Shown here piece by piece: positions 22,042-30,126 of a stretch of DNA of 64,000 nucleotides; positions within the stretch are counted from its first letter, which is position 1; every line of letters starts with the position of its first letter. The notes under the pieces were generated by a model. The model worked only from the letters and a program-made list of their open reading frames with translations. It had not been told where the DNA came from and searched no databases. The DNA is from Pedobacter sp. Leaf250. Its GTDB lineage: Bacteria; Bacteroidota; Bacteroidia; Sphingobacteriales; Sphingobacteriaceae. The stretch lies in contig NZ_CAKLBU010000024.1 of the NCBI RefSeq assembly GCF_920984735.1, positions 1 through 64,000 on the forward strand, read 5' to 3'. Made by a program: the position numbers and the translations under genes.

Positions 22042-24822
22042 ATGAAACCTCATATTCATCCTTCAATTATTTTCAGAACGCCTAAATTTTCTTATCAAGC
22101 AGATCTGGAAGATAGTTGGGATGAACTTAAAAAAGCCATTTCTATTTCATCTACGGCCTTTTATGAAACAATAAAAGATGTGGAAGCCAAGGACCTTAAA
22201 AACCTCTCCCCAAAAATTTATTTTACGGTTTGGAAATATTTTAATCGGGCAAAATATCGCTCAACGCCTTATGGAACATTTGCCAGCTTCAGTTTTTTAG
22301 CTGATGCATTTCAGGAAACAAGTAAAAAAATTACCGTCAGAGAGGAACAAATTGTACATCAGTTTGTCGATTGGCCATATAGAAACAAGCTTAACTTTGA
22401 TTTCGAAGAATGGATAGGCCGTAATGGTCAATTGTTTTGCAACAGCAGTTATTATTTAACACATAATAGTATTCGATACATTGCTTGCACAAATGCCGTT
22501 TTCGAACTTGCAGAAATCGATAGGAACGATTTTGTAATGGAAATTCTAAGTGCCTGTGCTAAACCAATTGCCATCAATAATCTAATTGATAAGCTTGAAC
22601 TTAATGAAGCAGGAAAGGCAGAACTTTTAGAGCTACTTCAAGACATGCACTCCCTTCAGCTTATTTTTACTGATCGCGATCCAAACATTATTGGCGAGGA
22701 TTACTTCGAAAGGATAGGCATTGAATCCAGCAATCTACCAAAATATTTAATTGCTGAAAGAAAAGTAATTGATGGAGGTTTGGATGAACACCTCTTGAAA
22801 CCCATACCAGGACTCATTGATCTTTTAAGTAAAACCTTAAAATCGGATAATCGGAAAGCATTAAAGAGTTTTATTAGCAGGTTTAATAGCAAATTCGATC
22901 AGCAAGAGGTGCCACTTTCCATTGCACTCGATCCTGAAATGGGTGTGGGTTATGATGAACTTGAACAAGCTGGTGAAGATGACTTTGTAGCCCAGTTTAA
23001 TGCAGGGAAAAAAAATGATGAAGAAAAGGAAAGCCTTAAATCAGTCTTGAAAAACCAGCTTTCTACATCCGCTTTTAAAAATATGGAACCCGTTTATCTG
23101 AATAAATTGGCATTTGAAACAAACGAAAAGGAAAGCACGTTGCCAAATACTTTTAGCCTTTTAATGTGGGTTGTGGATGATTTATTATGTGTTGACCAAA
23201 TTGGCGGGGTAACCGCAAATGCATTAACGGGCCGTTTTTCCATCGCAGATAAGGCAGTAGAAGGTTATTGTAAGGAAATTTCTGCAATTGAGCAGAATGC
23301 AAACCCCGAAATGCTTTTCTTCGACGTTGCTTACATGGTGGAAACTGATGTAGATAATATCAATCGCAGAAAGCTGGTGTATGATCATCAGTTATCTATT
23401 TTAAATTTTGATACCTCTATAGCGCCTCTATTACTTAGCGATATTCAAATTTCCGTTCGAAATCATGAGGTGGTGCTGCGGTCGAAAAAGTTAAATAAAA
23501 GACTTATCCCACGCATGGCTTCGGCCTATAATTATACCCGGTCAGATCTTTCTGTATTTAGGTTATTGTGCGATTTACAGCACCAAGGTTTACAAACTTC
23601 GCTTTCATTAACATTGGATAGTATATTCCCTGATTTGGATTTTTATCCTCGTTTTCAATACCATCATGTAGTTTTAAGTGCTGCAAAATGGCGTGTAAAG
23701 AAAGCTCATTTTTTGTTAGATAAAGAAGTAATATCCATAGATGAATGTCGGTTATTCCTCAATAAGCTTGGAGTGAGTAAATATTTTAAAACCGGATTAT
23801 CAGATCAAACGCTATGCTTTAATTTAGATCGTGATGAAGACTTAAATGCTTTTCTTCAATACATGCAAAAGCAATCTCAATTGTATTTAGAAGAAGTGAT
23901 AATGCCTATAGATAGCGTTGTTGCGGATCAAAACCAAAAACCATATTTAACCCAATTTATTCTTAATCTTTACCATAACAATCCTATCTATACAAAATTT
24001 GAAAGCAGCAGCGAAAATTTGGATGCTGTTCAACAGCTTTTTCTACCGGGACAAGAATGGTTATATTTCGAAATTTATTGCCACCAACAACGTTCAGATG
24101 AATTATTAGTTGGTGTAATTCCAGCTTTTCTAAATCAGTTTGCATCAAAAATAAAATCTTGGTTCTTTATTAGGTACAATGAACATGGCAACCACCTGCG
24201 CTTTAGGGTGTTGCTACACGATAATAGTAATGGGCAGGAGTTGGTTTCAGTCTTTGGTAATTATCTGCAAGATTACATTTTTAGTGGTTTGATATCCGAT
24301 CTTCAACTGAAATCTTACAAGAGAGAATTGGAAAGGTATGGAGCCGATATGATTGTGAATGTAGAAGATCATTTTTCTGCAGATAGTAACTTTGTGATAT
24401 CGCTCTTGCAATACGGAACAGCTGCCTTTGCCAAATATAAATGGTGCTCAAAAATTGTAGATGAGTTATTAAAAGCTGGTGTTTTTGATTCGGAAGTAAT
24501 GGTAAAAGTGATCAAAATGGTTTCTGATTCCTTTAATAAAGAACATCATTTGAATGCTACTGACTTCAAGAAACTTAACCAACAGTATCAACAATATAAA
24601 AATACACCTTTTGAAATTGAAGAAAACGAAAGTTTCAATATTTTTAAACAGTCTTTTATTCAGCTGCTTAATTTAACTGAGGGCAATAGAAAAGTTAAAC
24701 TTTTTACTGATTTAATGCACATGCATGTTAATCGGTTATTTAGTAAAGATCAGCGAACAAATGAAATGGTAATGTATTATTTTTTGTTAAAAGATATTCA
24801 GCGTAAAAGAGCTATAGGTTAA
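22042..24822 (+). CDS. lanB: Full-length LanB-type lanthipeptide dehydratase
   Basis: At 926 residues this has the length of a full class I dehydratase. The N-terminal glutamylation part begins with IIFRTPKF and carries the family signature KYRSTPYGTFASF (about residues 72-84). A C-terminal thiopeptide-type bacteriocin biosynthesis (elimination) domain starts near residue 666 with LPGQEWLYFEIYC, followed by SWFFIRYNEHGNHLRFRVLL. LanB enzymes dehydrate Ser/Thr of a precursor peptide using Glu-tRNA. A candidate precursor, rich in Ser/Thr but without Cys, is encoded at 26068. No LanC cyclase, LanT transporter or protease is present in the window. The gene ends 11 bases inside the convergent histidine kinase gene, with no terminator between. 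The AATCTTTG at 22008-22015 is only a one-mismatch -7 match. The catalytic residues were not checked against a structure. Confidence 0.9.
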   Translation: MKPHIHPSIIFRTPKFSYQADLEDSWDELKKAISISSTAFYETIKDVEAKDLKNLSPKIYFTVWKYFNRAKYRSTPYGTFASFSFLADAFQETSKKITVREEQIVHQFVDWPYRNKLNFDFEEWIGRNGQLFCNSSYYLTHNSIRYIACTNAVFELAEIDRNDFVMEILSACAKPIAINNLIDKLELNEAGKAELLELLQDMHSLQLIFTDRDPNIIGEDYFERIGIESSNLPKYLIAERKVIDGGLDEHLLKPIPGLIDLLSKTLKSDNRKALKSFISRFNSKFDQQEVPLSIALDPEMGVGYDELEQAGEDDFVAQFNAGKKNDEEKESLKSVLKNQLSTSAFKNMEPVYLNKLAFETNEKESTLPNTFSLLMWVVDDLLCVDQIGGVTANALTGRFSIADKAVEGYCKEISAIEQNANPEMLFFDVAYMVETDVDNINRRKLVYDHQLSILNFDTSIAPLLLSDIQISVRNHEVVLRSKKLNKRLIPRMASAYNYTRSDLSVFRLLCDLQHQGLQTSLSLTLDSIFPDLDFYPRFQYHHVVLSAAKWRVKKAHFLLDKEVISIDECRLFLNKLGVSKYFKTGLSDQTLCFNLDRDEDLNAFLQYMQKQSQLYLEEVIMPIDSVVADQNQKPYLTQFILNLYHNNPIYTKFESSSENLDAVQQLFLPGQEWLYFEIYCHQQRSDELLVGVIPAFLNQFASKIKSWFFIRYNEHGNHLRFRVLLHDNSNGQELVSVFGNYLQDYIFSGLISDLQLKSYKRELERYGADMIVNVEDHFSADSNFVISLLQYGTAAFAKYKWCSKIVDELLKAGVFDSEVMVKVIKMVSDSFNKEHHLNATDFKKLNQQYQQYKNTPFEIEENESFNIFKQSFIQLLNLTEGNRKVKLFTDLMHMHVNRLFSKDQRTNEMVMYYFLLKDIQRKRAIG

Positions 24823-25933
24823 GGTTTAATCTGGCCATTGGATTAACAACAGGCACATCTATTTCAGTTATGTACCTATTTAAAGGATCTTTATAATACC
24901 TGAAAATATATTCGTCCTTGTAAAAGTTTGCTAATCTTTTATTTATGTTATCTATACCAACATGATGGCTTTCATGTTCTTTTCCTTTCACATCATTTAC
25001 CATATTAATGGTACTGATATTTAAATTGTCGTTTTCGTATTCAATTTTAATAATCGCTGGTTGAGTAGAGTGGGTTACATTACCATGTTTAAATATGTTT
25101 TCTACTAGCGTTAATAAAATTAACGGCGGAAATCTTAAACCAAACAAGTCCCCAGTAACCTCCAATTTTAAGTTAATAGTATTAGCAGTTCTTAACTGAT
25201 GAAGATTAATTAAGTGCTCAATTTGTTCTACTTCCTCGCTCAAAGGAACCATTTCTGATGCTTCAGGTCTTTTCAATGCGTAACGCATCATTTCTGCTAA
25301 ATTCATTATGGCATCAGCTGCCATAGGCGCTTTTTTACGGGCGTCGTTGTATATAAAATTTAGGGTATTAAATAAAAAATGCGGATTAATCTGGCTTCTT
25401 AAGAAGTTATTTTGCGATTGAACCAGATCATTTTCTAAAGCCTGTTTTTCAATTTGTGTAACCAAACTTTGACGCTCCAATGCCTCTACTTTTTTTCTAT
25501 CTTCAAAAGATTTTAAGATATATACATAACCGGTAGAAAAGCCGATGAAATATAACGAACGCCAGATGTTGCTTACAATAAAATCCTCGTCGAATACAAT
25601 TGGAGAATTTAATTTTATTATATGCAAATAGCTAAATAGATGTCTGATAAGAAATGCACAAATAGTGTAAGCAATAGTTTCTAATATTATTAATAATGGG
25701 ATAGTAAATAATTTGGTTGATAATTTTTCTCTTTTTAGCTCTTTTTCGAAAAAATAGGAGTGCGTATAGAAGGTTAAAATAGCTAATGAATATACACTAA
25801 TATAACTTCCTAATTGATTAAATCCTTTATTCATTATTCGGGTTATTGTAACCTCATAAAGAATGTAGAAACTCCATGATAGTAAGTGGATTTTGTTTTT
25901 ATTATAGAAATTTTTGATAATGGAATTATTCAT
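24812..25933 (-). CDS. LytS-type sensor histidine kinase
   Basis: This 373-residue protein has four hydrophobic helices in the first about 145 residues (LLSWSFYILYEV, YISVYSLAILTFY, LFTIPLLIILETIAY, IWRSLYFIGFSTGYVYIL). A short coiled linker follows. The His_kinase (LytS/YehU) domain carries the phosphoacceptor motif INPHFLFNTLNFIY around residue 184 and an N-box-like LTLVENIFKHG. These kinases pair with LytTR response regulators, and one is encoded at 26212-26955 on the same strand. The two are separated by the candidate RiPP precursor on the opposite strand. The 3' end overlaps the LanB stop by 11 bases. The lack of a large extracellular domain fits sensing of a small or membrane-active ligand. 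A link to the LanB product is inference from location. Confidence 0.88.
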   Translation of the reverse strand: MNNSIIKNFYNKNKIHLLSWSFYILYEVTITRIMNKGFNQLGSYISVYSLAILTFYTHSYFFEKELKREKLSTKLFTIPLLIILETIAYTICAFLIRHLFSYLHIIKLNSPIVFDEDFIVSNIWRSLYFIGFSTGYVYILKSFEDRKKVEALERQSLVTQIEKQALENDLVQSQNNFLRSQINPHFLFNTLNFIYNDARKKAPMAADAIMNLAEMMRYALKRPEASEMVPLSEEVEQIEHLINLHQLRTANTINLKLEVTGDLFGLRFPPLILLTLVENIFKHGNVTHSTQPAIIKIEYENDNLNISTINMVNDVKGKEHESHHVGIDNINKRLANFYKDEYIFRYYKDPLNRYITEIDVPVVNPMARLNLNL

Positions 25934-25944
25934 TATTTTGGCAT

Positions 25945-25952
25945 CAAATCTA
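25945..25952 (-). promoter_or_regulatory. Possible -7 element of the histidine kinase gene
   Basis: On the minus strand this reads TAGATTTG, a perfect TAnnTTTG. It lies only 11 bases before the kinase ATG, so the transcript would be nearly leaderless. No TTG is present at the -33 distance, which makes the assignment weak. Confidence 0.28.
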
Positions 25953-26067
25953 TTAATCGTGGGCTTTTATCTCCTAAAATTGGTGTTTTGTGTAAAAAAA
26001 TATAAGCAATTGATGAAGTGTTGCATCTTTACAGAAATTAATAACAACAACATTTAATATCAATATT

Positions 26068-26211
26068 ATGAAAGCTCAATACACAAATAAACTAGCTAAA
26101 AAAACTGTTTTCGTTTACAAAAATGTTAAAGAAACAAATGGTTTCAATACTGATCCGTCTACAGTAACTATGAAAACAATTATGTCAACTCTTGATATCT
26201 TCAAAAAGTAA
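26068..26211 (+). CDS. Candidate RiPP precursor peptide, Ser/Thr-rich, no Cys
   Basis: A 47-codon reading frame starts at ATG 26068 and ends at TAA 26209-26211. The N-terminal half is basic and leader-like (KAQYTNKLAKKTVFVYKN). The C-terminal half after NGFNTDP (about residues 24-30) is dense in hydroxy residues: Ser/Thr at 28, 31, 32, 34, 37, 40 and 41, ending LDIFKK. There is no cysteine, so LanB could dehydrate it but no lanthionine could form. The gene lies 134 bases upstream of, and divergent from, the LytS kinase. Its stop codon directly abuts the stop of the LytTR regulator. It is too short to appear in a 60-residue ORF cut-off. It could be a dehydrated linear RiPP, a signal peptide for the two-component system, or a decayed precursor. 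It may instead be a chance frame, but the location and composition argue against that. Confidence 0.55.
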   Translation: MKAQYTNKLAKKTVFVYKNVKETNGFNTDPSTVTMKTIMSTLDIFKK

Positions 26212-26955
26212 TTATTGACTTCTATTAGATTTTAATAAGCTACTTTGTACATAGGTGAAGAAAGCTTCTTTATAGCCTTCACCAATTTGAATCATTTCAT
26301 TATTTACAAGACGGATTATATTTCCATCTACCTTTTTGATTGCTGCTTTTGCAACTATATTCGATTTGTTTACTCGAATGAATGCATGGTTTTCTAAAGC
26401 TTTTTCAATCTCCTTTAATGTGAGGTAGGTGGTGTGCGTTTCACCTTTAGTAATGATCTGAATATAATTTTGAAGTGCTTTTATATAAAGTATTTCATCA
26501 ATAGCAATGTTCGAGAAGGCATATTTATGGTCGCCTTTTATATAAAGTGCAGCCACTTGTTCTGCATCTTTTGAAGTATCCTTGGCATTATTTGCCTCTT
26601 TCTTCAAAATTCTATCAATACCTAATGCAAATTTCGCAAATGAAATTGGCTTTAATAAATATTGATCAGATTGAACATCAAAAGCTTGCAAAGCATAATC
26701 CGGATGTGCAGTGGTAAAAACTAAGTATTTAGCTTTTTCCCTAATGTTTTTTGCAAGCTCTAATCCATTAATTCCAGGCATATCAATGTCCATGAAGAGG
26801 AGATCTATCTCATCATCGATGCTAATTTCAGTTAAGGCTTGAACCGGACTTGTAAAAGTTTTAAAAACAGTTAAACCCGGCATTTCTGCTATATGGTCCG
26901 TAAGTACCTCAATCGCATGTTGTTCGTCATCAATAACAACGCATTTTAGATTCAT
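26212..26955 (-). CDS. LytTR-family response regulator
   Basis: The 247-residue protein has an N-terminal receiver domain with acidic pocket DDE (Asp9, Asp10), phospho-acceptor Asp56 in LLFMDIDMPG and the conserved YLLKPI lysine near 109. A C-terminal LytTR DNA-binding domain follows (about residues 140-240; YIKALQNYIQI, FIRVNKSNIV). LytTR regulators usually bind direct repeats upstream of a few target genes. The partner is most likely the LytS-type kinase on the same strand; only the 144-base peptide gene and a short spacer lie between them. The plausible local targets are the kinase/peptide intergenic region and lanB. The stop codon is contiguous with that of the peptide gene. The upstream gap (26956-27350) shows no clear promoter. 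Confidence 0.92.
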   Translation of the reverse strand: MNLKCVVIDDEQHAIEVLTDHIAEMPGLTVFKTFTSPVQALTEISIDDEIDLLFMDIDMPGINGLELAKNIREKAKYLVFTTAHPDYALQAFDVQSDQYLLKPISFAKFALGIDRILKKEANNAKDTSKDAEQVAALYIKGDHKYAFSNIAIDEILYIKALQNYIQIITKGETHTTYLTLKEIEKALENHAFIRVNKSNIVAKAAIKKVDGNIIRLVNNEMIQIGEGYKEAFFTYVQSSLLKSNRSQ

Positions 26956-27350
26956 GATATATATAAATATGATTTTGGAATGATTTTATTGCAAGTTAAA
27001 GAAAATTATAATTGAAATCGCTTCCTGCCTAAAAAAAAGCTGACACCCATTTTCTACTACAAAACAAAATACGGTTTCGTGTAATAATCCGCATGGTTCA
27101 TGTAAAAAAATAACGTACTCATTTCTTTTTAATAATCTTTATAATGTTTGCCAAAAACAAATAATTAATTGTTTTGCTGTAAAACGCAAATCTATTAATT
27201 AACCATTTACATCTGCCTACCCATGCTTGTGTAGCCTGTGGATATGAAAATTAGAAACAGGCCATACAATACTGGGATCAATGATTATTGAATTTGTAAA
27301 AGGATTTTGAGCGGCACAAATGAAAAACATAAATAATTACAAATATTAAC
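26956..27350. other. 395-base intergenic region
   Basis: This region is AT-rich. I looked for short frames on both strands and found only frames of 15 codons or fewer, none resembling the peptide at 26068. No hairpin terminator or full promoter match was found. It must carry the promoters of both the LytTR regulator (leftward) and the HsdR-N-like gene (rightward), but I cannot place them. Confidence 0.5.
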
Positions 27351-27839
27351 ATGGAACTTAAAGACGAAATTGGTCAGTTTGCAGTGAGAATTAAGAAGAT
27401 GCTTCCTCAAGTTCAAAATGAAGATTTGACTAGGAATGCATTGGTAATGCCATTTATTCAAATCTTAGGATTTGATCCTTCAGAAGTTCAATCTGAAGCT
27501 GTTTTGGATTTTGGTGTTAAAAAAAGTAAAAAAGTAGATTACACCATTATGAAAGATGGTGAGCCAACAATTTTGGTGGAGTGCAAACACCATGAAGATA
27601 GCTTGGATATTCACGATTCTCGTTTATCGAAATATTTTCGCAAAACCAAAGCTAAATATGGTTTATTAACCAACGGATTGGTTTACCGCTTCTACACTGA
27701 AAAAATGGTTAAATCGAAAAAAAATCAAGAGCCATTATTTGAATTTAAAATAACCGATACTAAAGCAGCAACAATTGCAAAAATGATTGAAGAGCATAAA
27801 GACTACTTCAACGTTGAGCAAAAATCTGTTGCCAGCTAA
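27351..27839 (+). CDS. Stand-alone HsdR N-terminal-like PD-(D/E)XK protein
   Basis: The 162-residue protein resembles only the N-terminal nuclease domain of type I restriction HsdR subunits. The early part contains NEDLTRNALVMPFIQILGF, followed by a PD-(D/E)XK arrangement with KVDYTIM (Asp near 64) and ILVECKHH (Glu and Lys near 76-78). The later part contains KYGLLTNGLVYRFYT. No helicase domain, methylase or specificity subunit is nearby. The ORF has its own terminator and no sign of truncation, so it looks like a genuine single-domain protein. Such proteins are found in many Bacteroidota; their biological role is not established. The catalytic motif appears intact, so nuclease activity is possible. 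Confidence 0.8.
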   Translation: MELKDEIGQFAVRIKKMLPQVQNEDLTRNALVMPFIQILGFDPSEVQSEAVLDFGVKKSKKVDYTIMKDGEPTILVECKHHEDSLDIHDSRLSKYFRKTKAKYGLLTNGLVYRFYTEKMVKSKKNQEPLFEFKITDTKAATIAKMIEEHKDYFNVEQKSVAS

Positions 27840-27884
27840 AGCAATATATTTTAATCTAAGAGTCCCGAAAATTCTATAGAAATT

Positions 27885-27912
27885 AAAGTCCTAATTAATA
27901 GGGCTTTTTTTT
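27885..27912 (+). terminator. Intrinsic terminator of the HsdR-N-like gene
   Basis: AAAGTCCTA (27885-27893) pairs with TAGGGCTTT (27899-27907) with one wobble and a 5-base loop, followed by a T run. Confidence 0.8.
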
Positions 27913-27923
27913 GTGCCCAATAA

Positions 27924-27955
27924 AAAAGGGAGAAATCGAAAGATTTCTCCCTTTT
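27924..27955. terminator. Strong bidirectional terminator after htpG
   Basis: A perfect 14-pair stem, AAAAGGGAGAAATC (27924-27937) with its complement at 27942-27955, is closed by a GAAA loop when read on the plus strand. It lies 20 bases beyond the htpG stop and has A/T runs on both sides. It would end htpG transcription and back up the plus-strand terminator at 27885. Confidence 0.88.
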
Positions 27956-27974
27956 AATAAACTTATGATTAACC

Positions 27975-29861
27975 TTAAATCAACTCTACACTTCTGCTCA
28001 CAAATGCGGTTAATTCTGAACCTGTTAACATACCTTGAGCCAACAAAGCTAAATCTACGGCTTGTTTAACTAAATTACTTTGCTCTTCGCCTTCAGCCTT
28101 TAAAATTTTACTCACTAATTTATGGTTTCCGTTAATGGCAACTTTATAGCTATCTGGCATTTGACCATAAAACCCCATTCCGCCACCCATTGCAGCCATG
28201 TCTTTCATGCGTCGCATAAATTCATCCATAGTGATGGTTACAGGCAATTCATCAGGATTTAAAGCCACAACTTCTACTTGCATGCCCGGTTTAGTAATGG
28301 CTTTTTCGAAAATCGTAGTTACTTCTTTAACCTGGTCTTCACTTAAAACGTGCTCATTAACTTCGTCTTTTTCAATCAGTTTATCAGCTACGCTCGAGTC
28401 AACACGTTTGATAGAAGTTTTCTCTAGCTTTTGCTCCAACTGCTGGATGAAATGGTTATCGATTGGAGAATCCAAAACCAAAACATCGTAATCTTTTTTA
28501 TTGGCCGATTGGATAAAAGCATCTTGCTTCGAAGCATCGTTCGAATATAAATAAACTACTGTTCCGTTTTTATCAGTTTGTAATGGCGCAACTTTCTCTT
28601 TGTATTCGTTTAAAGTGAAAAGTTCGTTTTTAGTATTTCCAACTAAAGCGAAATCTTTTGCTTTATCGTAAAATTTTTCTTCGCTAATCATTCCGTATTT
28701 AACGAACAAGCCAATATCTTTCCATTTGTCTTCGAAAGATTTACGGTCTTTGTTAAACAGTTCCGATAATTTATCGGCAACTTTTTTGGTGATATAGTTG
28801 TTGATTTTTTTAACGTTGCTATCTGCCTGCAAGAAACTACGTGATACGTTTAATGGAATATCAGGAGAATCGATTACCCCATGTAACAACATCAAAAATT
28901 CAGGAACAATATCTTTTACTTCATCAGTAATAAATACCTGGCGAGAATACAACTTGATTTTGTTGCGTTGCATTTCGAAATCGTTTTTCAACTTAGGGAA
29001 ATACAATACGCCGGTTAAATTAAATGGATAATCAACATTTAGGTGAATCCAAAACAATGGCTCTTCGCTAAATGGATATAATTCGCGGTAGAAGTTTAAA
29101 TAAAACTCATCTGACAAATCTGCAGGTGCTTTTGTCCAGATTGGGTTTGTAGTATTGATGATGTTATCAACTACTACATCTTTATATTTTTTCTTTCCTT
29201 CCTCATCTTCGCCATCTTCTTCTGATTCTGTTTTCGTACCAAACTTAATTGGAACAGGTAAGAATTTAGCGTATTTATCAAGAATTTCCTGCAGCTTAGA
29301 CTCCTCTAAAAACTCTTCAGAATCTTTGTTTACGTGAAGAATGATATCAGTACCACGAGTGGTTTTGGTACCTTCGGTAATTTCAAATTCTGTGCTGCCA
29401 TCGCAAACCCAACGAGCAGGTTCTGCTCCATCCTGGTAAGATAAAGTTTGAATTTCAACCAAATCGGCAACCATAAAGGCCGAGTAAAAACCTAAACCGA
29501 ATTTTCCGATGATTTCGTTGGCATCTTTAGCATCTTTAAATTTTTCTACAAACTCACTTGCGCCAGAAAATGCAACCTGATTGATGTATTTTTTAATCTC
29601 TTCGGCAGTCATACCCAATCCATTATCGCTAATGGTAATGGTTTTTGCATCTTTATCAACGGCAACTTGTACCAAAGGCTGGCCCACTTCGCCATTAAAC
29701 TGACCTAATGAACCCAGTCTTTTAATTTTCTGAACCGCATCAACGGCGTTAGAAACCAACTCACGAAGAAAAATTTCGTTATCAGAATATAAAAACTTCT
29801 TAATTATCGGGAAAATGTTCTCTGTATGTATCGAGATGTTTCCTTTTTCTTGAATGCTCAT
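27975..29861 (-). CDS. htpG: Chaperone HtpG (Hsp90)
   Basis: The 628-residue protein aligns with bacterial Hsp90 over its full length. The N-terminal GHKL ATPase domain shows FLRELVSNAVDAVQK, TISDNGLGM and GKFGLGFYSAFM. The middle domain contains FWIHLNVDYPFNLTGVLYFP and VPEFLMLLHGVIDSPDIPLNVSR. The C-terminal domain gives the dimer interface. HtpG is an ATP-dependent cytosolic chaperone that helps fold and protect proteins under stress. An acidic stretch (EEDGEDEEGKKK, about residues 213-224) lies between the N and middle domains. The gene stands alone between terminators. I did not find a CIRCE or heat-shock promoter upstream. Confidence 0.97.
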   Translation of the reverse strand: MSIQEKGNISIHTENIFPIIKKFLYSDNEIFLRELVSNAVDAVQKIKRLGSLGQFNGEVGQPLVQVAVDKDAKTITISDNGLGMTAEEIKKYINQVAFSGASEFVEKFKDAKDANEIIGKFGLGFYSAFMVADLVEIQTLSYQDGAEPARWVCDGSTEFEITEGTKTTRGTDIILHVNKDSEEFLEESKLQEILDKYAKFLPVPIKFGTKTESEEDGEDEEGKKKYKDVVVDNIINTTNPIWTKAPADLSDEFYLNFYRELYPFSEEPLFWIHLNVDYPFNLTGVLYFPKLKNDFEMQRNKIKLYSRQVFITDEVKDIVPEFLMLLHGVIDSPDIPLNVSRSFLQADSNVKKINNYITKKVADKLSELFNKDRKSFEDKWKDIGLFVKYGMISEEKFYDKAKDFALVGNTKNELFTLNEYKEKVAPLQTDKNGTVVYLYSNDASKQDAFIQSANKKDYDVLVLDSPIDNHFIQQLEQKLEKTSIKRVDSSVADKLIEKDEVNEHVLSEDQVKEVTTIFEKAITKPGMQVEVVALNPDELPVTITMDEFMRRMKDMAAMGGGMGFYGQMPDSYKVAINGNHKLVSKILKAEGEEQSNLVKQAVDLALLAQGMLTGSELTAFVSRSVELI

Positions 29862-30049
29862 ATGTAAATAAATTGTTTAATCTACATCCTGCATAACAAG
29901 GGTTGTTCCAAAGCGGTTTCTTTGCCAAAATGACAGATTGAATTTTACTTAGTGCGAAACCAGTTTTCATTTAAACACCTAAACCTAATTTATTTTAGAA
30001 AAGCAAAACCTGTATTTCAATTAATGTTCGTCCTGCTTTCCCTTACAAT

Positions 30050-30084
30050 CTTTTTGGCTTTCGCTGCGCTCCAGCTTCAAAAAG
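30050..30084. repeat. Short palindromic element, possibly dispersed
   Basis: CTTTTTG (30050-30056) pairs with CAAAAAG (30078-30084). The G/C-rich centre, with CGCTGCGCTCCAGC, stands out from the AT-rich surroundings. It resembles short intergenic repeat elements of Bacteroidota genomes, but only one copy is in the window. It lies between htpG and the DUF4241 gene, downstream of the latter. Confidence 0.3.
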
Positions 30085-30126
30085 GATTTTCAGTCCAATC
30101 AGGTTTACTATTCAACTTACAAAATA

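Noticed and set aside
26956..27350. Additional small precursor peptides near the LanB cluster
   Set aside because: Both strands were read; only frames of 15 codons or fewer were found, none Ser/Thr-rich or leader-like.
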